Of a stretch of DNA of 64,000 nt, positions 50,601 through 63,498 are shown in pieces (the first letter of the stretch is position 1; each line of letters opens with the position of its first letter). The notes under the pieces are model-generated. The model did not search any database and had not been told where the DNA came from. It saw only the letters and a program-made list of their open reading frames with translations. Made by a program: the position numbers and the translations under genes. The DNA is taken from NCBI GenBank assembly GCA_030770545.1, contig CM061094.1:2899001-2963000 (forward strand). The letters are read 5' to 3'. The stretch comes from Macropodus opercularis. Lineage: Eukaryota > Chordata > Actinopteri > Anabantiformes > Osphronemidae.

Positions 50601-52489
50601 CATATGCTGACAGACAATGTCTCAAACTGGTGTGAGCACATAACCTCTGGAATAAAACATTACATTTACTATTTTTAACGTTCTAACTATTCTACGCAGA
50701 TTAGTTCAAATCTTGGATTTTTGTTTTGGTTATTAATTATGCACACTATACGCTGTTGCCGAATGCAGCAAACTGGAGCTGCTACTGCTATATTTACAAA
50801 GTGTTACCTTCTTAAATAAATATGCAAAAGACTCCACTGCAGATATGACATACTTCCTAAAGCCTAGCAGATTGAGTATGAATGGGGGGGGGGGGGGTTC
50901 TCACTCTCAATTTCAGAACCTCTAATGCCTACGATAGTAATTTTATAGAAAAGCTATAAAACAAACAGAAGTGTTTCATGTTTTTATCTACAAACAAAAA
51001 TATGGATGTTTAGTATGTATTTATGTACAAATACCCTTTTACGAGTTACACAGTAATTTACATATTTTACTGGTAACACATTCAATTAAAATAAAATATT
51101 TTGTGGCAGTCACAAATATACAACCTACAACAACAAGCTTTGACGGGAAAGCTCAGAGGAGAACAAGGCTGTAAAAGAAATGAATGAAATGAAATAATTA
51201 TTGTCATGACTAATCATAAAAACTCTGCTGCTGTTACTGGGTGTGGTCAGGAGGTTGTTGAGACTCAACAGATGAGTTTTAATCATGCCAAGCCTCTACA
51301 GGTTTGTCTAATTAAAAGGTAATCCTGGGTTATTCAACCTGGCATAACAGCTTGGTTACTGTGCCTCTCACCATAAACTCACCATCACTGTTGACATATT
51401 CTCGACTTACTTACTTACTTATAACAGAGCTAACCAGCAAGAGCTCCCTCTAATGTTCTAAGCAAACATGACCCACATGGTTTTCAAACCCAGGTCAGAC
51501 TCAAAGAACAACAGAAGTATTTAACGTGCATTAGACAAAGTTTGAAGTGGAGGTATTTTGCAGATCAAGGTCTGCACATTTTGTCCCCAATTATTGCAAC
51601 ATTGTTAAATTTCAAGTCAAGAGCTTCAAGAGCTTATCTACATTAATATTTTGGAATTGATCATTTAAAGTCACAGGAAGTTTGGCGTTTGCGCCAGAAT
51701 ATATCTTCGGGTCCATGCCTCATGTCTGAAAGTTTCATGGATTACAGAAAGCTGTATACCGATGGATGCAGCTTCAGAAGAGCTGGACAGTGGACACGTG
51801 ATTGGAGACACTAAATGTCTAGCTATGCATTTTCAGCGTGCAAGCTGATGGCAATATGCCTGCTGCTACACACAGGCAGTCACATACCATAAAGGCCCCT
51901 ATGTAGGTCAAAGGGCTTGCAAAGGCCCCCGGTGGAGATTAGGAAAATCAATACATGTTTGCGAAACGTGGAGAACCAGGACGATCTCCACAGTGAGCTG
52001 AACACGATAAAGCAAGACTAGTGGATCCAAATCCAGTGATCAGCGAAGTCCAGTGCGCGCTTTCCAGTCTTCTCAGTGCACGTTTTTCAGATGACAACAA
52101 AAGTTCCCGATTTATTGCTGCTGTTTTTTATTGTGGGTCCAATGAAAAACTAACTGCAATAAGAGTTTAAACCAAACCAAAGCCATGCGGACACGCAACC
52201 TGCCGCTGTGGTTGGCAAGGCCCGATACCGTTTCCTAAAGCAGCTGTGGCGTGAACAGATGTGTCTGCTCACTGGAAGGGGAATAAAAAACAATAAACAT
52301 TGTGTAACGATGTTCCCACTTACTTTGCGACAGCACATATTTGCTTGAGCACGCCGTGAGGTTGCATCTCCGGGCAGGTGTGATCCGGTGGGTCTTGGTG
52401 TGTCTGACGAGCTGTCGGTGAAGCTGAGACGACAGGGGTCTGATTACGGACGACAGAACCACCATGTTGATGCCAGCGATGCCAGCCAC
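44673..52489 (-). CDS. ca5a: carbonic anhydrase 5A, mitochondrial, 7 coding exons, 323 aa
   Basis: Interconverts CO2 and bicarbonate in the mitochondrial matrix, feeding ureagenesis and gluconeogenesis. Exons (minus): 52324-52489, 49055-49252, 48008-48126, 45959-46054, 45794-45856, 45227-45385, 44673-44843; total 972 bp, phases agree. The first 55 residues contain several Arg/Lys/His and no Asp or Glu, as expected for a mitochondrial presequence. Zinc ligands are His138 and His140 (QFHFHWG) and His163 (LHLVHWN); SLTTPPLTESV is the conserved active-site segment. The residue matching His64 of CA II is tyrosine (NNGYSF), typical of mitochondrial CA5. Met9 is an alternative start. CA5B cannot be excluded from sequence alone, but the slc7a5/klhdc4 neighbours point to CA5A. 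Intron 1 is 3.07 kb. Confidence 0.95.
46055..48007 (-). other. ca5a: ca5a intron 3
   Basis: A 1.95-kb intron without recognisable exons. It carries the retroposon tail and TATC repeat at 46232-46298, and a run of AAAC units near 47478-47500. Confidence 0.7.
46232..46298 (+). mobile_element. 3' tail of a truncated retroposon (LINE or SINE) ending in TATC repeats
   Basis: The sequence ACCAGAATTTCCCCACTGCG, followed by GGATTAATAAAGTCTTATC and about six TATC units, matches the 3' end seen on many 5'-truncated teleost LINE/SINE copies (FTTTCCCC-GGGAT-AATAAAG-(TATC)n pattern at the DNA level). Only the tail is recognisable; family assignment (L2-like) is tentative. Confidence 0.5.
49253..52323 (-). 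other. ca5a: ca5a intron 1
   Basis: A 3.07-kb intron. Apart from a run of 14 G residues at 50884-50897 I see no recognisable element. Confidence 0.7.
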
Positions 52490-52880
52490 CCTGCGAGCGA
52501 CTACAGGAAGCGCCCGAACGTGTTTGGTCGCGCCGTTATCGGAGGCTAAGCTAACAGGTAGCTAGCGCGAAAGTCGAGCTATTTAACAAACTCCACAAGT
52601 TAGCGTCTACGCGCGGAGCCAAACGCGGGGCTGTCGGGTGGCTGCTGTCTCTACTCGCCTGTCATTTGCCTGCAGGGGAGGGAGGAACCGGGTTTTTAAC
52701 TTTAACTAAAGCTACGGGATGTTAAAACTTGACCATAAGCAGCAACGACACTTCTCTACCGGTACGGCGACAACTCAACGGGTGAAATCGCGACCGTACC
52801 GGCGGAGACCCTGATATTGTAGATCCGCTGTTACAAAACGGCACGGAGGGAGGGGGAGGGGCTGGGGTGCTGACCAATCA
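52490..52880 (-). promoter_or_regulatory. ca5a: CpG-rich ca5a promoter region
   Basis: CpG-rich sequence upstream of the ca5a start, with G-rich Sp1-like stretches (52845-52866) and a CCAAT box at 52874-52878. No TATA box was recognised. Confidence 0.45.
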
Positions 52881-55308
52881 GCGGCTTCCTGCGAGGGGCG
52901 TTAATGACGATGAAGACGATGTACACAATGTACTGTAAACAGTGTTAATAGGTGGAGACGGTTATTGTTCACGTTTGTCGATCAAAAACATTATGTACAT
53001 TGTTAACGTTATTAATAATAACAAGAAGAAGACAAAAAAGACACCAAAACTATTTAAATGAAGTATCGAAGGCAAACAAGAACTAATTCCATCAAATAAC
53101 CCTAATGTGAACGTGGTAGTTTCACATTCCATAAGAAGTACTACTAGAAGAAGTACCATCAGTCCTTATTCTTGCCAGACATTTTGATACACCAGTGCCA
53201 CATCAGTTGTAATTCATAACCTCAATAAAATCTGCATATAAACAGATGTGCCTATTGTTTTGTGTATGGCTTAAATGTAATAGAGCCTTTGTAGGTTTAT
53301 CACCTTCACGTGTGACGACGTGTCAGTGCTCCGAAAATACTAGAACAATCTCTTCACATGTCTGCTTTATTCATTTTGATTTGTTGTTGCACTTTTTTGT
53401 AGTAGTTTTTTGTTCCTTTATGTCTTAAACTTAAAAATCTTGCGATAGCTACAATACTGGTATTCACTATTCACATTTGGATGTAAGCTTCAAAGCAGAT
53501 CAAACCTGTCTTTTATTCCTTTCATAACGGATGGAGCCTCTGATCAGTGGACAGAATTAGAGCTTCAGAATAAATGTGGCCTACACCTTCGAGTTAAGAC
53601 ACTTTGTGAAGACCTTAACAACTTTAAATAATTCACAGGTCACATTCGTCTCATAAAGGTTTCCAATTAAGTGCGAAAAATTAGAGTTAGATTTGTTTCC
53701 TAGTAAGATTTACATTCTAAATTGAAAGATTTTCAGACATTGATATTTTCTTTTGATTTCAGTTGATTTCTTATTTATGTATTGTATGATTATTATTTGC
53801 ATAGTTACATTTCCTTGTTATTAAATAATAGAAATTAAGTATGAGCTCTACATTGTTTAGTGAGAACCACATTTTTTGTAGTAAACTTCTCAGTTTGTCT
53901 GTTATCATTGTATCATCATGATCATTTTTCTCAGGAATGTTACACTTTGTACAGACCTGGACACATTTCAGTCAGACTTTAATCCCTGAAATGAACACAC
54001 ACAACATTTACCATATAACAGAGAAAAGAGACGCACAGTTGTGCATGTGAGTTTAGTTCTTATCTGAGCTTTCAAATATTTAGTAGCCCTGCCTGCTGAT
54101 GTTCTTTATCTTGCTGAACTTTGTTACAATAATTTTATTAAAAATGAAACAAGTTTAAAAAAAAACATTCAAAATGTATAAATTAGCTACGTGTAGAAAA
54201 AAAAACATTTTTGACATATTTCCAATTACAGTCTTGGAATGGAGATAATGTGTAATATATTCAACATGCAAAATGTACACATATAAAATCAACAGAAATA
54301 CAAAACATGACCAGCACATAATAATCTGCATTTGTTAAGTTTATTGTCTTCACCAAATTGGTCCAACACCCTCCCATGGTTATTCCACAAGTCGGATAAC
54401 ATTGAAATTTTAAATTATGGACACTGATACAGGGGACAGACTGGAGAACTCAGCAGGTGCTGAAATGTTCTTGACAATCCACTTTACCCACTGCTGGAAT
54501 AAAAAGAATGCCTGGTTCTTGTCAAACCATTCCATCTGTTTTTAACAGTCTTCAAACAAAAAAACACTGTGCTCCAACAGGAGGCATTATCTGGAAAGTG
54601 ATCGTAACATGTTTACATTAATTCAAGCCAGGGGTGCTGAGCCAGAGCATTCACAGGTTTCAGTGGTCTCAACAATTTACCTAGGAACTATTTTAATTGA
54701 TTCTTGTTGGGCTGGACACCTTACTGTGGTGGTGTTATGGAGGGCATGTTTATGCATTGTGTTGTTAGTTCTTAAAAAAGGGAAAAAAAAGAAGAGGTAG
54801 CAAACTTCTCCATCACTGACCCAGTCACAGCACTTAAACGCCGACTGGAGCACCAGAAGCTGCAGCCTCCTGGATTTGAATGTCTGTCACCATCCTTTCA
54901 CAATAACTGACATCAATATAACAATCTAAGAAAATGTTTTGGTTTTTATATGTTTTGTAACCTGACCACAAAGCACAAAAACACCCTGACCTGCGTAGCA
55001 TGAGAAATACAGTACATCTATAAAAAAATACAAAAAACACTTTTTTTACCATTAAGAGAAGCATTTTATAGGGACCAGAAATTAAAATAACAAAAAGTTG
55101 AATGTAATTTTCAAAACTTTTTTAAAGTGTAGAACCTATTTACAGCATTGTGTCAGGAGCGAAGGGAACAGAGTTGGGGAGGAGGAAATGATCAAAGATA
55201 ACCAGGTCAGTAAACTGTTCTTCATAAAAGAGGTGTTTTATATAAGCCTACTGTCTCTCTGAGTCAAAATGACAAGCATTCAAAGAGTTCTCAGTCCTTC
55301 AAGAAAAG
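52881..55308. other. interval between ca5a and uba2, including the uba2 3' UTR
   Basis: No coding exons recognised. AT-rich non-coding sequence; the uba2 3' UTR occupies an unknown part of the right end. Minus-strand AATAAA occurs at 54134-54139, more than 1 kb from the uba2 stop. Human 16q24-type genes end and the human 19q-type gene begins across this interval. Confidence 0.55.
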
Positions 55309-58300
55309 TTAGTCCAGAGCGATGATGTCATCATCATCTTCAGTGGAGACAGCTGCTGCACTTGACTGGTCTGTCCTTGGGCGCTTGGTGGAGGTCTCGC
55401 TTGTTCCTGCATCCGAGCGTTTCCTTTTTGTAGCACTGGTTGCAGCTGCAGAAGAGCTAGACGTCCCCCCCTCCTCCTCTTCGGAGTCAACAATCATGAT
55501 GTCGTCATCCTCTGATGGAGCTGTTTTGGACAACAATGTGCAAAATCAGATACCATTTCTGCCAAATACAGGTTTAAAAACTCACCAAAATGCCAGTTAA
55601 GCTGGTGAAAAGCAAAAGAGCACTGGAGACCAGACCTAGAATACTTGACCTACTACTGCTGCAAGACCAATTTCTTGTTGAATTACCAATAACAGTTACA
55701 ACTAAAAGCAAAATAAGCTCAACTACTTTCAAACAGACGGCTCCACACCTACAGTTTCAGCCAACCTGCACCATCCATTGTGGTTTATGCCGTCAATAAA
55801 ATGTAGTTACATGAGTCAGCTGGTGTTCATCACCACAGATTAGAAACATTTTCTATATAGCCACTCAAAACATTTTAAACTGAGTTTACAGGCAACTTTA
55901 TCAAATACAACCCTTCAGGAATCTGCACGTGTGAAATACAATTCAAGTATTAGAACGTACATAGTTTTAAAACTCGCCTGAAAAAGTCACTAATAATTAG
56001 TAGGAATATCATAATCTGGGTTTTCAGTCTCTTTGCAGTTAACAACTGCAATTGCAGCAATTGAGTAAGTTTGGAGTTTAGTAGAGTTTGGAATCTTTTC
56101 CTTACAAACAATGAGATTAATTTATTGTGCATGTTAATATCACAATAATAACCACCAATGTCTAATTTCCAAATTCCCAAATGCTGTACTATGAAGCTCA
56201 TGTTTTTAAAGGTGAGCTGGACTGCAACTAATTTATCTGAACCTGTTAAAAGACAGAGATCAGTAAAGAATGTAGGACAAAGTTCAGTGACTGTTTGACA
56301 ACACTGTGTCTACGTTTTTACTGTGTGACCCCATGACATGAATGACGTGGCTGTGATTTTCCTGTAGTGCTAATGCAGGGGTGGGCCACCATAGTCGTTC
56401 AGGCTACGTCCTGCTTGTTTTCAACTGCCCCTGTCCTACCTAGATTGCCTGGATCAGGTGTGTTTAGCCTCTTGGCATACCATACTCAGTTTAATTTAGA
56501 AAAATTACATTCTTCTTCCTGCTCACCTTTAGAGGAGGTGGAGGGCTGGGCGGAGTCCTTGTTGCCATTGGAGATACTGTTAACCTCTTCCTTGTTACTC
56601 TGAGGTGGTGGGGCTTTGTCTGGGGCCTCACCCACCACCTCAAATTCCACATCTCGTTCAAGTTCTTCACTGAAGACAGACACAAAACTGATCGTCATTT
56701 CACACACCAGAGTCTCACAAAGCTAACACGGCCACTCCAAACCATGGGCAGTATCTTTCATTGAAGAATCCATATGCACTGATCTGTGCAGCCAGAGTAA
56801 CGTACGTGTGTAGGATGTTAATAAGCAGCGTATAATCTTGAAGGAAGTCATCAGATTGCAGACGGCTGCCGTTGCGGATTCCAAAGTCGGCAAGAAATTT
56901 GCTGTTGTTGGCTGTTAAGAGAGCACTGATATTACACACACACACGTAAAAAGCAGTACTTAGTTGTAATTATTCTTACTCAATCATATAAGGAGCTGAA
57001 TATCGTGATGTTGTGTCGTGTCACAACTGAAAATTACCCCAATAACTATGTCAACAGATGTTCTAAACAATATTTAATTATCTACCCCTCCAGATGACTT
57101 TTAGTTATGGACTAATTTGACAGCCGTTACTAAAGCATCCTCTTCTGTCCAAACACAGTCTCCCCAAACTTTGTCTTGCGATGTGTGTTTCAGCGACATA
57201 ATAAAAATTCCATCTGCTTCCAACAGTCTCCATTTCTACCTCTTTTCCCTATTATCCTGTTTAGTGTTCATTGTAAGCTTAGTGACTATAAGTGAAAGAT
57301 GGTTAAATGGTCAAATTAATGATGAACAATGAATTTCCTTTCAACTGTGACTTCCTCCTTACCTTCTGTCTCTCCTTCCTCTGAGGAGATGAGAATGGTC
57401 CCTTTTCCATCTTCTATCTGAACATCTGGCGCTACCATACCAAACCTCTCCTTCAGGATCTGACCATGCACACACAATCACCACAAATAAGACGACACAC
57501 ATTAACAGAAAATGAGAGCTATGATGCTTTAACAAAGGGCTTTCTGTTCTGTTACCAAAAACAAGCCAAACAGGTTTGCTAAGTTACCCTGTCTTGCAGA
57601 GTAAGGACCGTGGTTTTGTGAACATTGACTTTGACTGTGACTTCTGGTTTGCTGGCGCAGACGTAGCAGTTGGCGCTAGGTGGGTCCAAAACACAGGGGA
57701 CCAGCAACTTCTTCCTGAGGTTGGGACACTTGTTCAAGAAAATCTGAAGACACACATACAGGCCAATTTATAAAAGTTACTTGTGCCAGAAAAGCAAAAT
57801 GCTGAGTTACCCACCAAGATACACAAGACACTCAAATAGAACAATTTGGCTAATGACAAGTTGCAATCAACCACTTTGTTTTAGTTGCACTAACCGTGCG
57901 ACAGGACTCCAGTTCCCCTGACAGGATCTTTAGCCCCTCCAGCACAATGAGTCCAGCAATGACAGCGTTGGTTGTGGCAATAGCTGGGATGATGTTTCCT
58001 GCCATGGCTGAAACAACAAATTAAGTTAGTAGACATCTGCGTGAGGACGGGAACAAATGAAACATAGTGTAAACTAGACGACGATCATTGCATGATTATT
58101 AAATAAAACCTATCTACAAAAATGTGTTTTTATATGATGTACCACTTGTTTTGAAAAGAAGTAAGCCAGCTGACTTACATTTTACATCAAAGCGACTCTT
58201 CATGTTCATGCTAAAGATGTGCATACGTAGGTTTGCTGCTGCAGTAACAAAGTCCATGGCTGGAGGGTCATCCTGAGGACAAGAGGAAACTCATGAGTCA

Positions 58301-61300
58301 TACTAACACATATACCTGTGGGTTACTTTACTACAGCTGTGTTCTCTAGAAAGCAAACAGCAAAACACACAGTTAGCTTTAATCTACGAAGAAGACATCG
58401 TTATGCAACTCTGTGATCAAAAACAGTTAATTCACCAGTATTGTTCTACAACAATGTTTTATTGCCATGTGTTACCTTGTCCCAGACCAGCTCAGCACCA
58501 TCTCCCTTCTCCTTCAATTGTAAGCGGAGTGTCTCCACGCTGTGCTGGAACAACTGGCAGTAACCCCAAACACCCAGAACCTGCTGGTCCTTCAGACATG
58601 TACCAGCAGTGTCCTCCTGAGGACATTCTGGGACAGACAAAAAAATAAATAAATAAAAGATGCATACTGAGTAAGTATCTCCTCCCAGTTATTTCTAATA
58701 TACTTGAAAACATTTAACAGTCATACCACTACTCTCAAGCTGCTGCCAGTCCAAAGGTGTAGGAGCTTTCCTTTTCTTCCACAGCTTATCCATTGTCAGT
58801 AGATACATGATGTCATCTTTGAAAAGCTGGAGATGAAATTTCATTATAAAACCTTCCCAATTGTGTTTTACGTTAGTAGTGATACTTTTGCAGTGCTGTT
58901 AAAAACATAACAATACTATCTAACATACTATACTACTACTATCTAATATACTTCTACTAAACTAACAGTCTGAACTTTTAAACATTTAAACTCCTCTCAG
59001 GAACACTAAAACCTTTCATTTCCATATGTGATTTGCTATCTGCTTGTGGATGAATGTAAAAGCAGAGGTACAATGAGTTTTTGCCTTGGAACAAATCGCA
59101 TTTATGTTTTACAATTAGTGGATGTTGCATTGGACCCACCAGTCTTAGCAGCCTTTTTTAAAATAAAACATATGACAATACATTAACTGTTCAAAAGGTT
59201 TGTCTTACTGACCTTGTTGAAAAGTTTGACGGGATCATAGCCAGTGGAGCGGGCCCATTCCTTGGTAGAGATTCGCTTGATGTCCCCATCTTTTTCTGAG
59301 GCTGTTGCACGAGCTGCTGTTTCCTCAGGGTTCCCTGTGTACACAACACATTCTTGAAGTGTTCATCTGCTTTGAATGTGTTGCCATTTGTCGTTTTAAA
59401 ACCTCCATCACAAATGGAGTGCCAACAAAGCTGAACAAATGTAACTCAGATATAGCAAAATATACAGAATGCAAGTGCAGTCACACTCACATGCAGCCTC
59501 TGGGTCAGCTGTATCGGGTGACACCTCTTGATCTGCATCCTCTTCTCCAAATAGCTGACTGTTAAGGCAGGAGATAGAAAATGATGACCATGGCTGTTTT
59601 GTATTCAAACTGAATGACGCTAATTACGAGAATAAGTCTTACTTAAAGAGATACTTCGCCCATACAATGCAATGTATAGGCTCAGACGGTGTGTTTCTTA
59701 TGGTACATCCAGGGAAGGTTTTCTGGGTGGGTTTCGGTTGGCACTCATAGCACTCTGTCAGTCCCTGTGGAAGGAGAAAAAGGTGGGTGAAAAGAAATCA
59801 AGGAAGAAAAAAATGCCAGAGGGGTGAGGTAAGCAACTCTGACTAGACAGGATATTAAAACAAAAGATTACAACAATTTTATGTCCTACCTTCTTAATAA
59901 CTGTGACTTGTCCCAGGTATCCCGCTGTGCCGCTTTCTAGCAGAGGGATATCAGCTGCCAAGCACATTCTGTTCACATGGTTGCGGGCCGCTATAGAGAA
60001 AAATATTATTTTACTTTACTCATGACTACAAGTATATGGGGTAATAAAAAATAAACTTTAATCTTTAGAGATTAGGTGAGAATACCTCGATTATCCAGAG
60101 CATTCATAACCAGAACAAACTTTCTGAAGAACTCCACATTGTAGTCAGGGCTGTTGGCAAAATAAAAAAATTATTATACTCATGCTACTCAATGTTATGA
60201 GAGTCCAAAGTTTTAATAGTTAAAATATGGACAAATAGTTAGACAAATAATTAAATTATTCAAGTAAAAGTAAGAAACTAACTTCATGATACTGTCGTGG
60301 TAGGCAGTGATATTTGCACTGGGACAGAACTGCAAGGCACTCTCTTTGGCCACCTGTGAAAATAAATTAATAAATAAAATAACCGAAAGAGGAACAAATG
60401 TACATACACACAAAGATATTTACTTCAAATAAGATTTACAATAGCCAGCTAATGTTTTGTTTTGACATACCTGTGCTTTAGACTTGCCAACATGTTTCTT
60501 CTGAAATAGGAACTGACGATTGAGGTTGCTGACATCAATCGTGTCCAGGTCAATCTGACAAAATCAATAGGATTGAAAAGTCTGTGGTAAGTCAAAAAAG
60601 AAGTTGTACAGCGACCTGCCACAGCAGTAACACCAACTGGTTTAATGGTGCCTCATAGCTTCAGACCAGTTAAGAGAGCCAATGCGGAGCCTTGTCTAAA
60701 AACAGTCATTATTGAGGCCGAGTGATTTAAAGACCATAAACTGCAATTAAACAGTTACACATACAATGTAAACTATCTGTCAACTACAACACAAAGGTCT
60801 GCTGGTGCACACAAGCACTCATTTTTAAATTAATAGAAGTAGGTCTTTTGGTTATCTTCTAAGACCTTCAGAAGCTTGGACCAGCTTTATATGCATATAT
60901 GTGATGGGCTCCAGTGTGATCTACAGCAAGTATTCATTCATTTACTGTGTTCTTGATTAGTTATAATTTATAACCAATACTGATTTGATCTCATTTGATA
61001 ATTTGTTTCAGAATCCACAAATGCATTTCCTGCCCATCTAATCCATGTCAGTGACCAAGGGTACTGAAGCCCCTCAAGTCTTGGAAACCAACCAGTCACA
61101 TATGCTCATCGCCCACTATCTGAAACACAAACAACTGGACGTGTTTAGTCGAGTTCAATGTTTTAAACATAAACCCCTCGTGTTTATAGCTACATTATAA
61201 GCTGACAGGACTAAGCAGAGGGTTTGCTTTAGTGTGTCTGTGTATGTTCTCCAACCGACCCCGTTAGCTACGCGTGTAATTACAAAGAAGTTGTCGAGCT

Positions 61301-61694
61301 AACTCAGCAGTGCGGTGGCGCCAAAAGCTCCAGCAGTACTGCAACGACGGTGTTCCTGTTTTTTATCCATACCCGGAGCTGAACACATAACTGTGCACTT
61401 GCGTACATAGCTGACATCAAGAACCTACTACCACCGCTTGAATGCATTGGTGGTGCATCAGGAATTCGTCTGCGCCGGGTCGGTGCAGCACAAAGACCTA
61501 GCACGATAGCCAGCTAGCTAACACACACACACATAAACATAAACGTGACGGACCACTTCGATGTTTTTGAAGCCGGTGAGGACGAGGTTCTTCAAAAGCT
61601 CGCAGCCAATCCCTCCCGCCCCCACCACCAGCACCTTGCTGGTGGAAAGCGAATCGGCCAGCTCTTTTCGGAGGGAACCCACGAGTTGAGCCAT
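55309..61694 (-). CDS. uba2: SUMO-activating enzyme subunit 2, 17 coding exons, 645 aa
   Basis: With SAE1 it forms the SUMO E1: it adenylates SUMO, holds it as a thioester and passes it to UBC9, mainly in the nucleus. Exons (minus): 61554-61694, 60471-60554, 60283-60353, 60086-60150, 59890-59990, 59643-59764, 59491-59558, 59213-59334, 58727-58826, 58476-58627, 58179-58272, 57895-58007, 57588-57743, 57363-57459, 56806-56911, 56527-56669, 55309-55511; total 1938 bp, phases agree. Nucleotide-binding GAGGIG is at residues 25-30 and the catalytic cysteine is Cys174 in FPGCTIRNTP (human Cys173). Zinc cysteines are CYEC (159, 162) and CYVC. The ubiquitin-like fold is followed by a tail with an IMIVDSEEEE SUMO-interacting motif, KRKR and KRPR basic signals, and the end DDDDIIALD. 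The start MAQLVG was chosen because ACATGG gives good context and human UBA2 has a similar N-terminus; human length is 640. Confidence 0.97.
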
Positions 61695-61800
61695 GTTAAT
61701 CAATTAGAGACAGAACCAGAGCCTGCTGCACAGTAAGGCTAGCGGCTAGCTTTTCTTTACCGGACCTCAAGACCCGCCCACTTCCGGGTCAACTGAATTC
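61695..61800 (-). promoter_or_regulatory. uba2: uba2 core promoter region with ETS site
   Basis: ACTTCCGG at 61780-61787 (minus-strand CCGGAAGT), about 90 bp upstream of the ATG, is a consensus ETS site next to a GC-rich CCCGCCC element. The same eight-base site occurs at the klhdc4 start. The transcription start itself is not visible. Confidence 0.45.
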
Positions 61801-62200
61801 TTCTCCTGTACGATTTGCAGGAGCTTTGTTGTTTGAGCGCCCTCTGCTGGACAGGTGAAATTCAACATGTTGTCTGGTCAGTATCACAAAGTCGCTTTTC
61901 GTGCTATTGTGCTGTACACAATGAATTTAGTCTAATAAATATATTTACTTTCAAGACCATTATAAATCCGATAAACCTTTTTTAAAATATTCACTGAGTC
62001 ACTAATGGCTTTTTGACGTTTTCACCGCTATATATGAATACATTTTGATAGTTATTAAGCCCTATGACATGCGTGAATCATAGTTTACTATTTATTTGAC
62101 CCAAGTCAGACATTAGATAGATGCAATAAGAAAAAAACTTTAAAACTTAATGTATAATTCATTGAATGTATGCGGGTGTAAGGAGCTCATGAATATAATA

Positions 62201-62320
62201 TTATATTATATTATATTATATTATATTATATTATATTAGATTAGATTAGATTAGATTAGATTAGATTAGATTAGATTAGATTAGATTAGATTAGATTAGA
62301 TTAGATTAGATTAGATTAGA
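62201..62320. repeat. pentanucleotide array, TTATA units switching to TTAGA units
   Basis: Seven TTATA units (62201-62235) pass directly into seventeen TTAGA units (62236-62320) without loss of register. The units differ by one base, so the second block presumably expanded from a mutated unit of the first. Confidence 0.93.
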
Positions 62321-62511
62321 TTATTTATCAATAATATGGGAAACAAATCTCTGAAAGAATAACAATTGTGCAACAAGTGGATAAAAATGTTTTGGAGGCC
62401 AGATCACCAAAGTGGAATTAGAAAACTGTGCATGGATGTAACTGAGGTGTATGAGGCAATAACTACGTGTCCTACTCAAGCACGTCGTCAGTGCTCTGCC
62501 CCTCATATGGA

Positions 62512-62514
<3 letters not shown>

Positions 62515-62586
<72 letters not shown>
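62515..62586. repeat. GT dinucleotide repeat, 36 units
   Basis: The longest uninterrupted GT tract in the window, 72 bp, in the uba2/lcat intergenic region; likely highly polymorphic. Confidence 0.95.
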
Positions 62587-62587
<1 letters not shown>

Positions 62588-62770
62588 GCTACATGGGTTG
62601 CGTGTTTTAAACGTGCAGCAGAGATGTTGCCTTACGGATTTTTACCTTATGGATAAAACAAAGACTAATGAAAGTTTTTGTTGAACGAATTAATTTGATT
62701 TTATAAGGTGACGCGCTAATGGACCTGCGGCGTTGTTGCTGCTACGTATCCCAGGTGACGACATGTAATG

Positions 62771-62778
62771 TGACGTCA
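62771..62778. promoter_or_regulatory. palindromic CRE-like site TGACGTCA
   Basis: A perfect eight-base CREB/ATF consensus (TGTGACGTCACA context) 721 bp upstream of the lcat ATG and about 1.08 kb upstream of the uba2 ATG. Function is inferred from the motif only. Confidence 0.35.
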
Positions 62779-63498
62779 CAACACGAGGCCTTCTCGTACT
62801 GTCTGAAATTGTATTTACAAAGTGGGACTTTCCTTCCTTTCAGCCAAAACCCGTGCAATAAAAGAAGCCAACTACGAAAATAGTATGTGTGTTATAGTGG
62901 TGTCGCTAACATCGATGTGATAACCACTCGTACTATTAAAATGTATTATTAAAAGCATGTATTTTGCGGGAAGGCAACCTTCAGATGCCTTCACGCTTCA
63001 GCTGACCTGAAGGTTCTCGCTGTGCTGAGCGTCTCAGCTTGTCCTTGTAAATTAATCTCAGGCTCTAAAATGTTTTACTGCACAATGTAAATTTTCAGAT
63101 GTATTACAACTCTCCCAAAACCTTTTTTCCCCTAAAACACGTTTTTGTCAAAAGTGATGTTCTTTTGTCAGTATCCTATGTCAATCAGTTACATTCTGTT
63201 GTGTAAATAAATACGCGTGACTTGGAATCAATAGGTCAACGGGTAACGTTACCCTGTCATGACACGTTTTCTTACTCTGTTCTGGTTAACCTTCCTTTAA
63301 TTCCCACCATTTTAACTCAGTTGTTGAAAGAGATGAAAATCGGCCCAGCGCGCTGCGATGCTTCAGGTCTAATCAGCCAGAGGCGGTGATGGGAAGCTGC
63401 TAATAGGCCGGTGCGTCGCCTCCGCCTCCTCCGCCTCGCTCCCTCCCTCCATCCAGCAGCTCTCAGACGGAGACGCGGCGCAGCTGTTCGGGTGAAAC

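Larger units (their letters stand above)
61801..63498. other. intergenic region between head-to-head uba2 and lcat
   Basis: Contains a TTATA/TTAGA pentanucleotide array, a long GT tract and a CRE-like palindrome, listed separately; otherwise no recognisable element. The last 150 bp before the lcat start are CpG-rich and probably carry its promoter. Confidence 0.6.

Noticed and set aside
55322..55600. A 92-codon plus-strand frame in the last uba2 exon
   Set aside because: Antisense of the Ser/Asp/Glu-rich UBA2 tail; the minus strand reads in phase to the conserved IALD end.
61695..61703. An upstream start for uba2 adding Met-Ile-Asn
   Set aside because: The first codon would be TTG, not ATG. 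The ATG at 61694 has good context and gives an N-terminus like that of human UBA2.
62236..62320. Interstitial telomere
   Set aside because: The unit is TTAGA, not TTAGGG, and it grades into TTATA units: a plain microsatellite.
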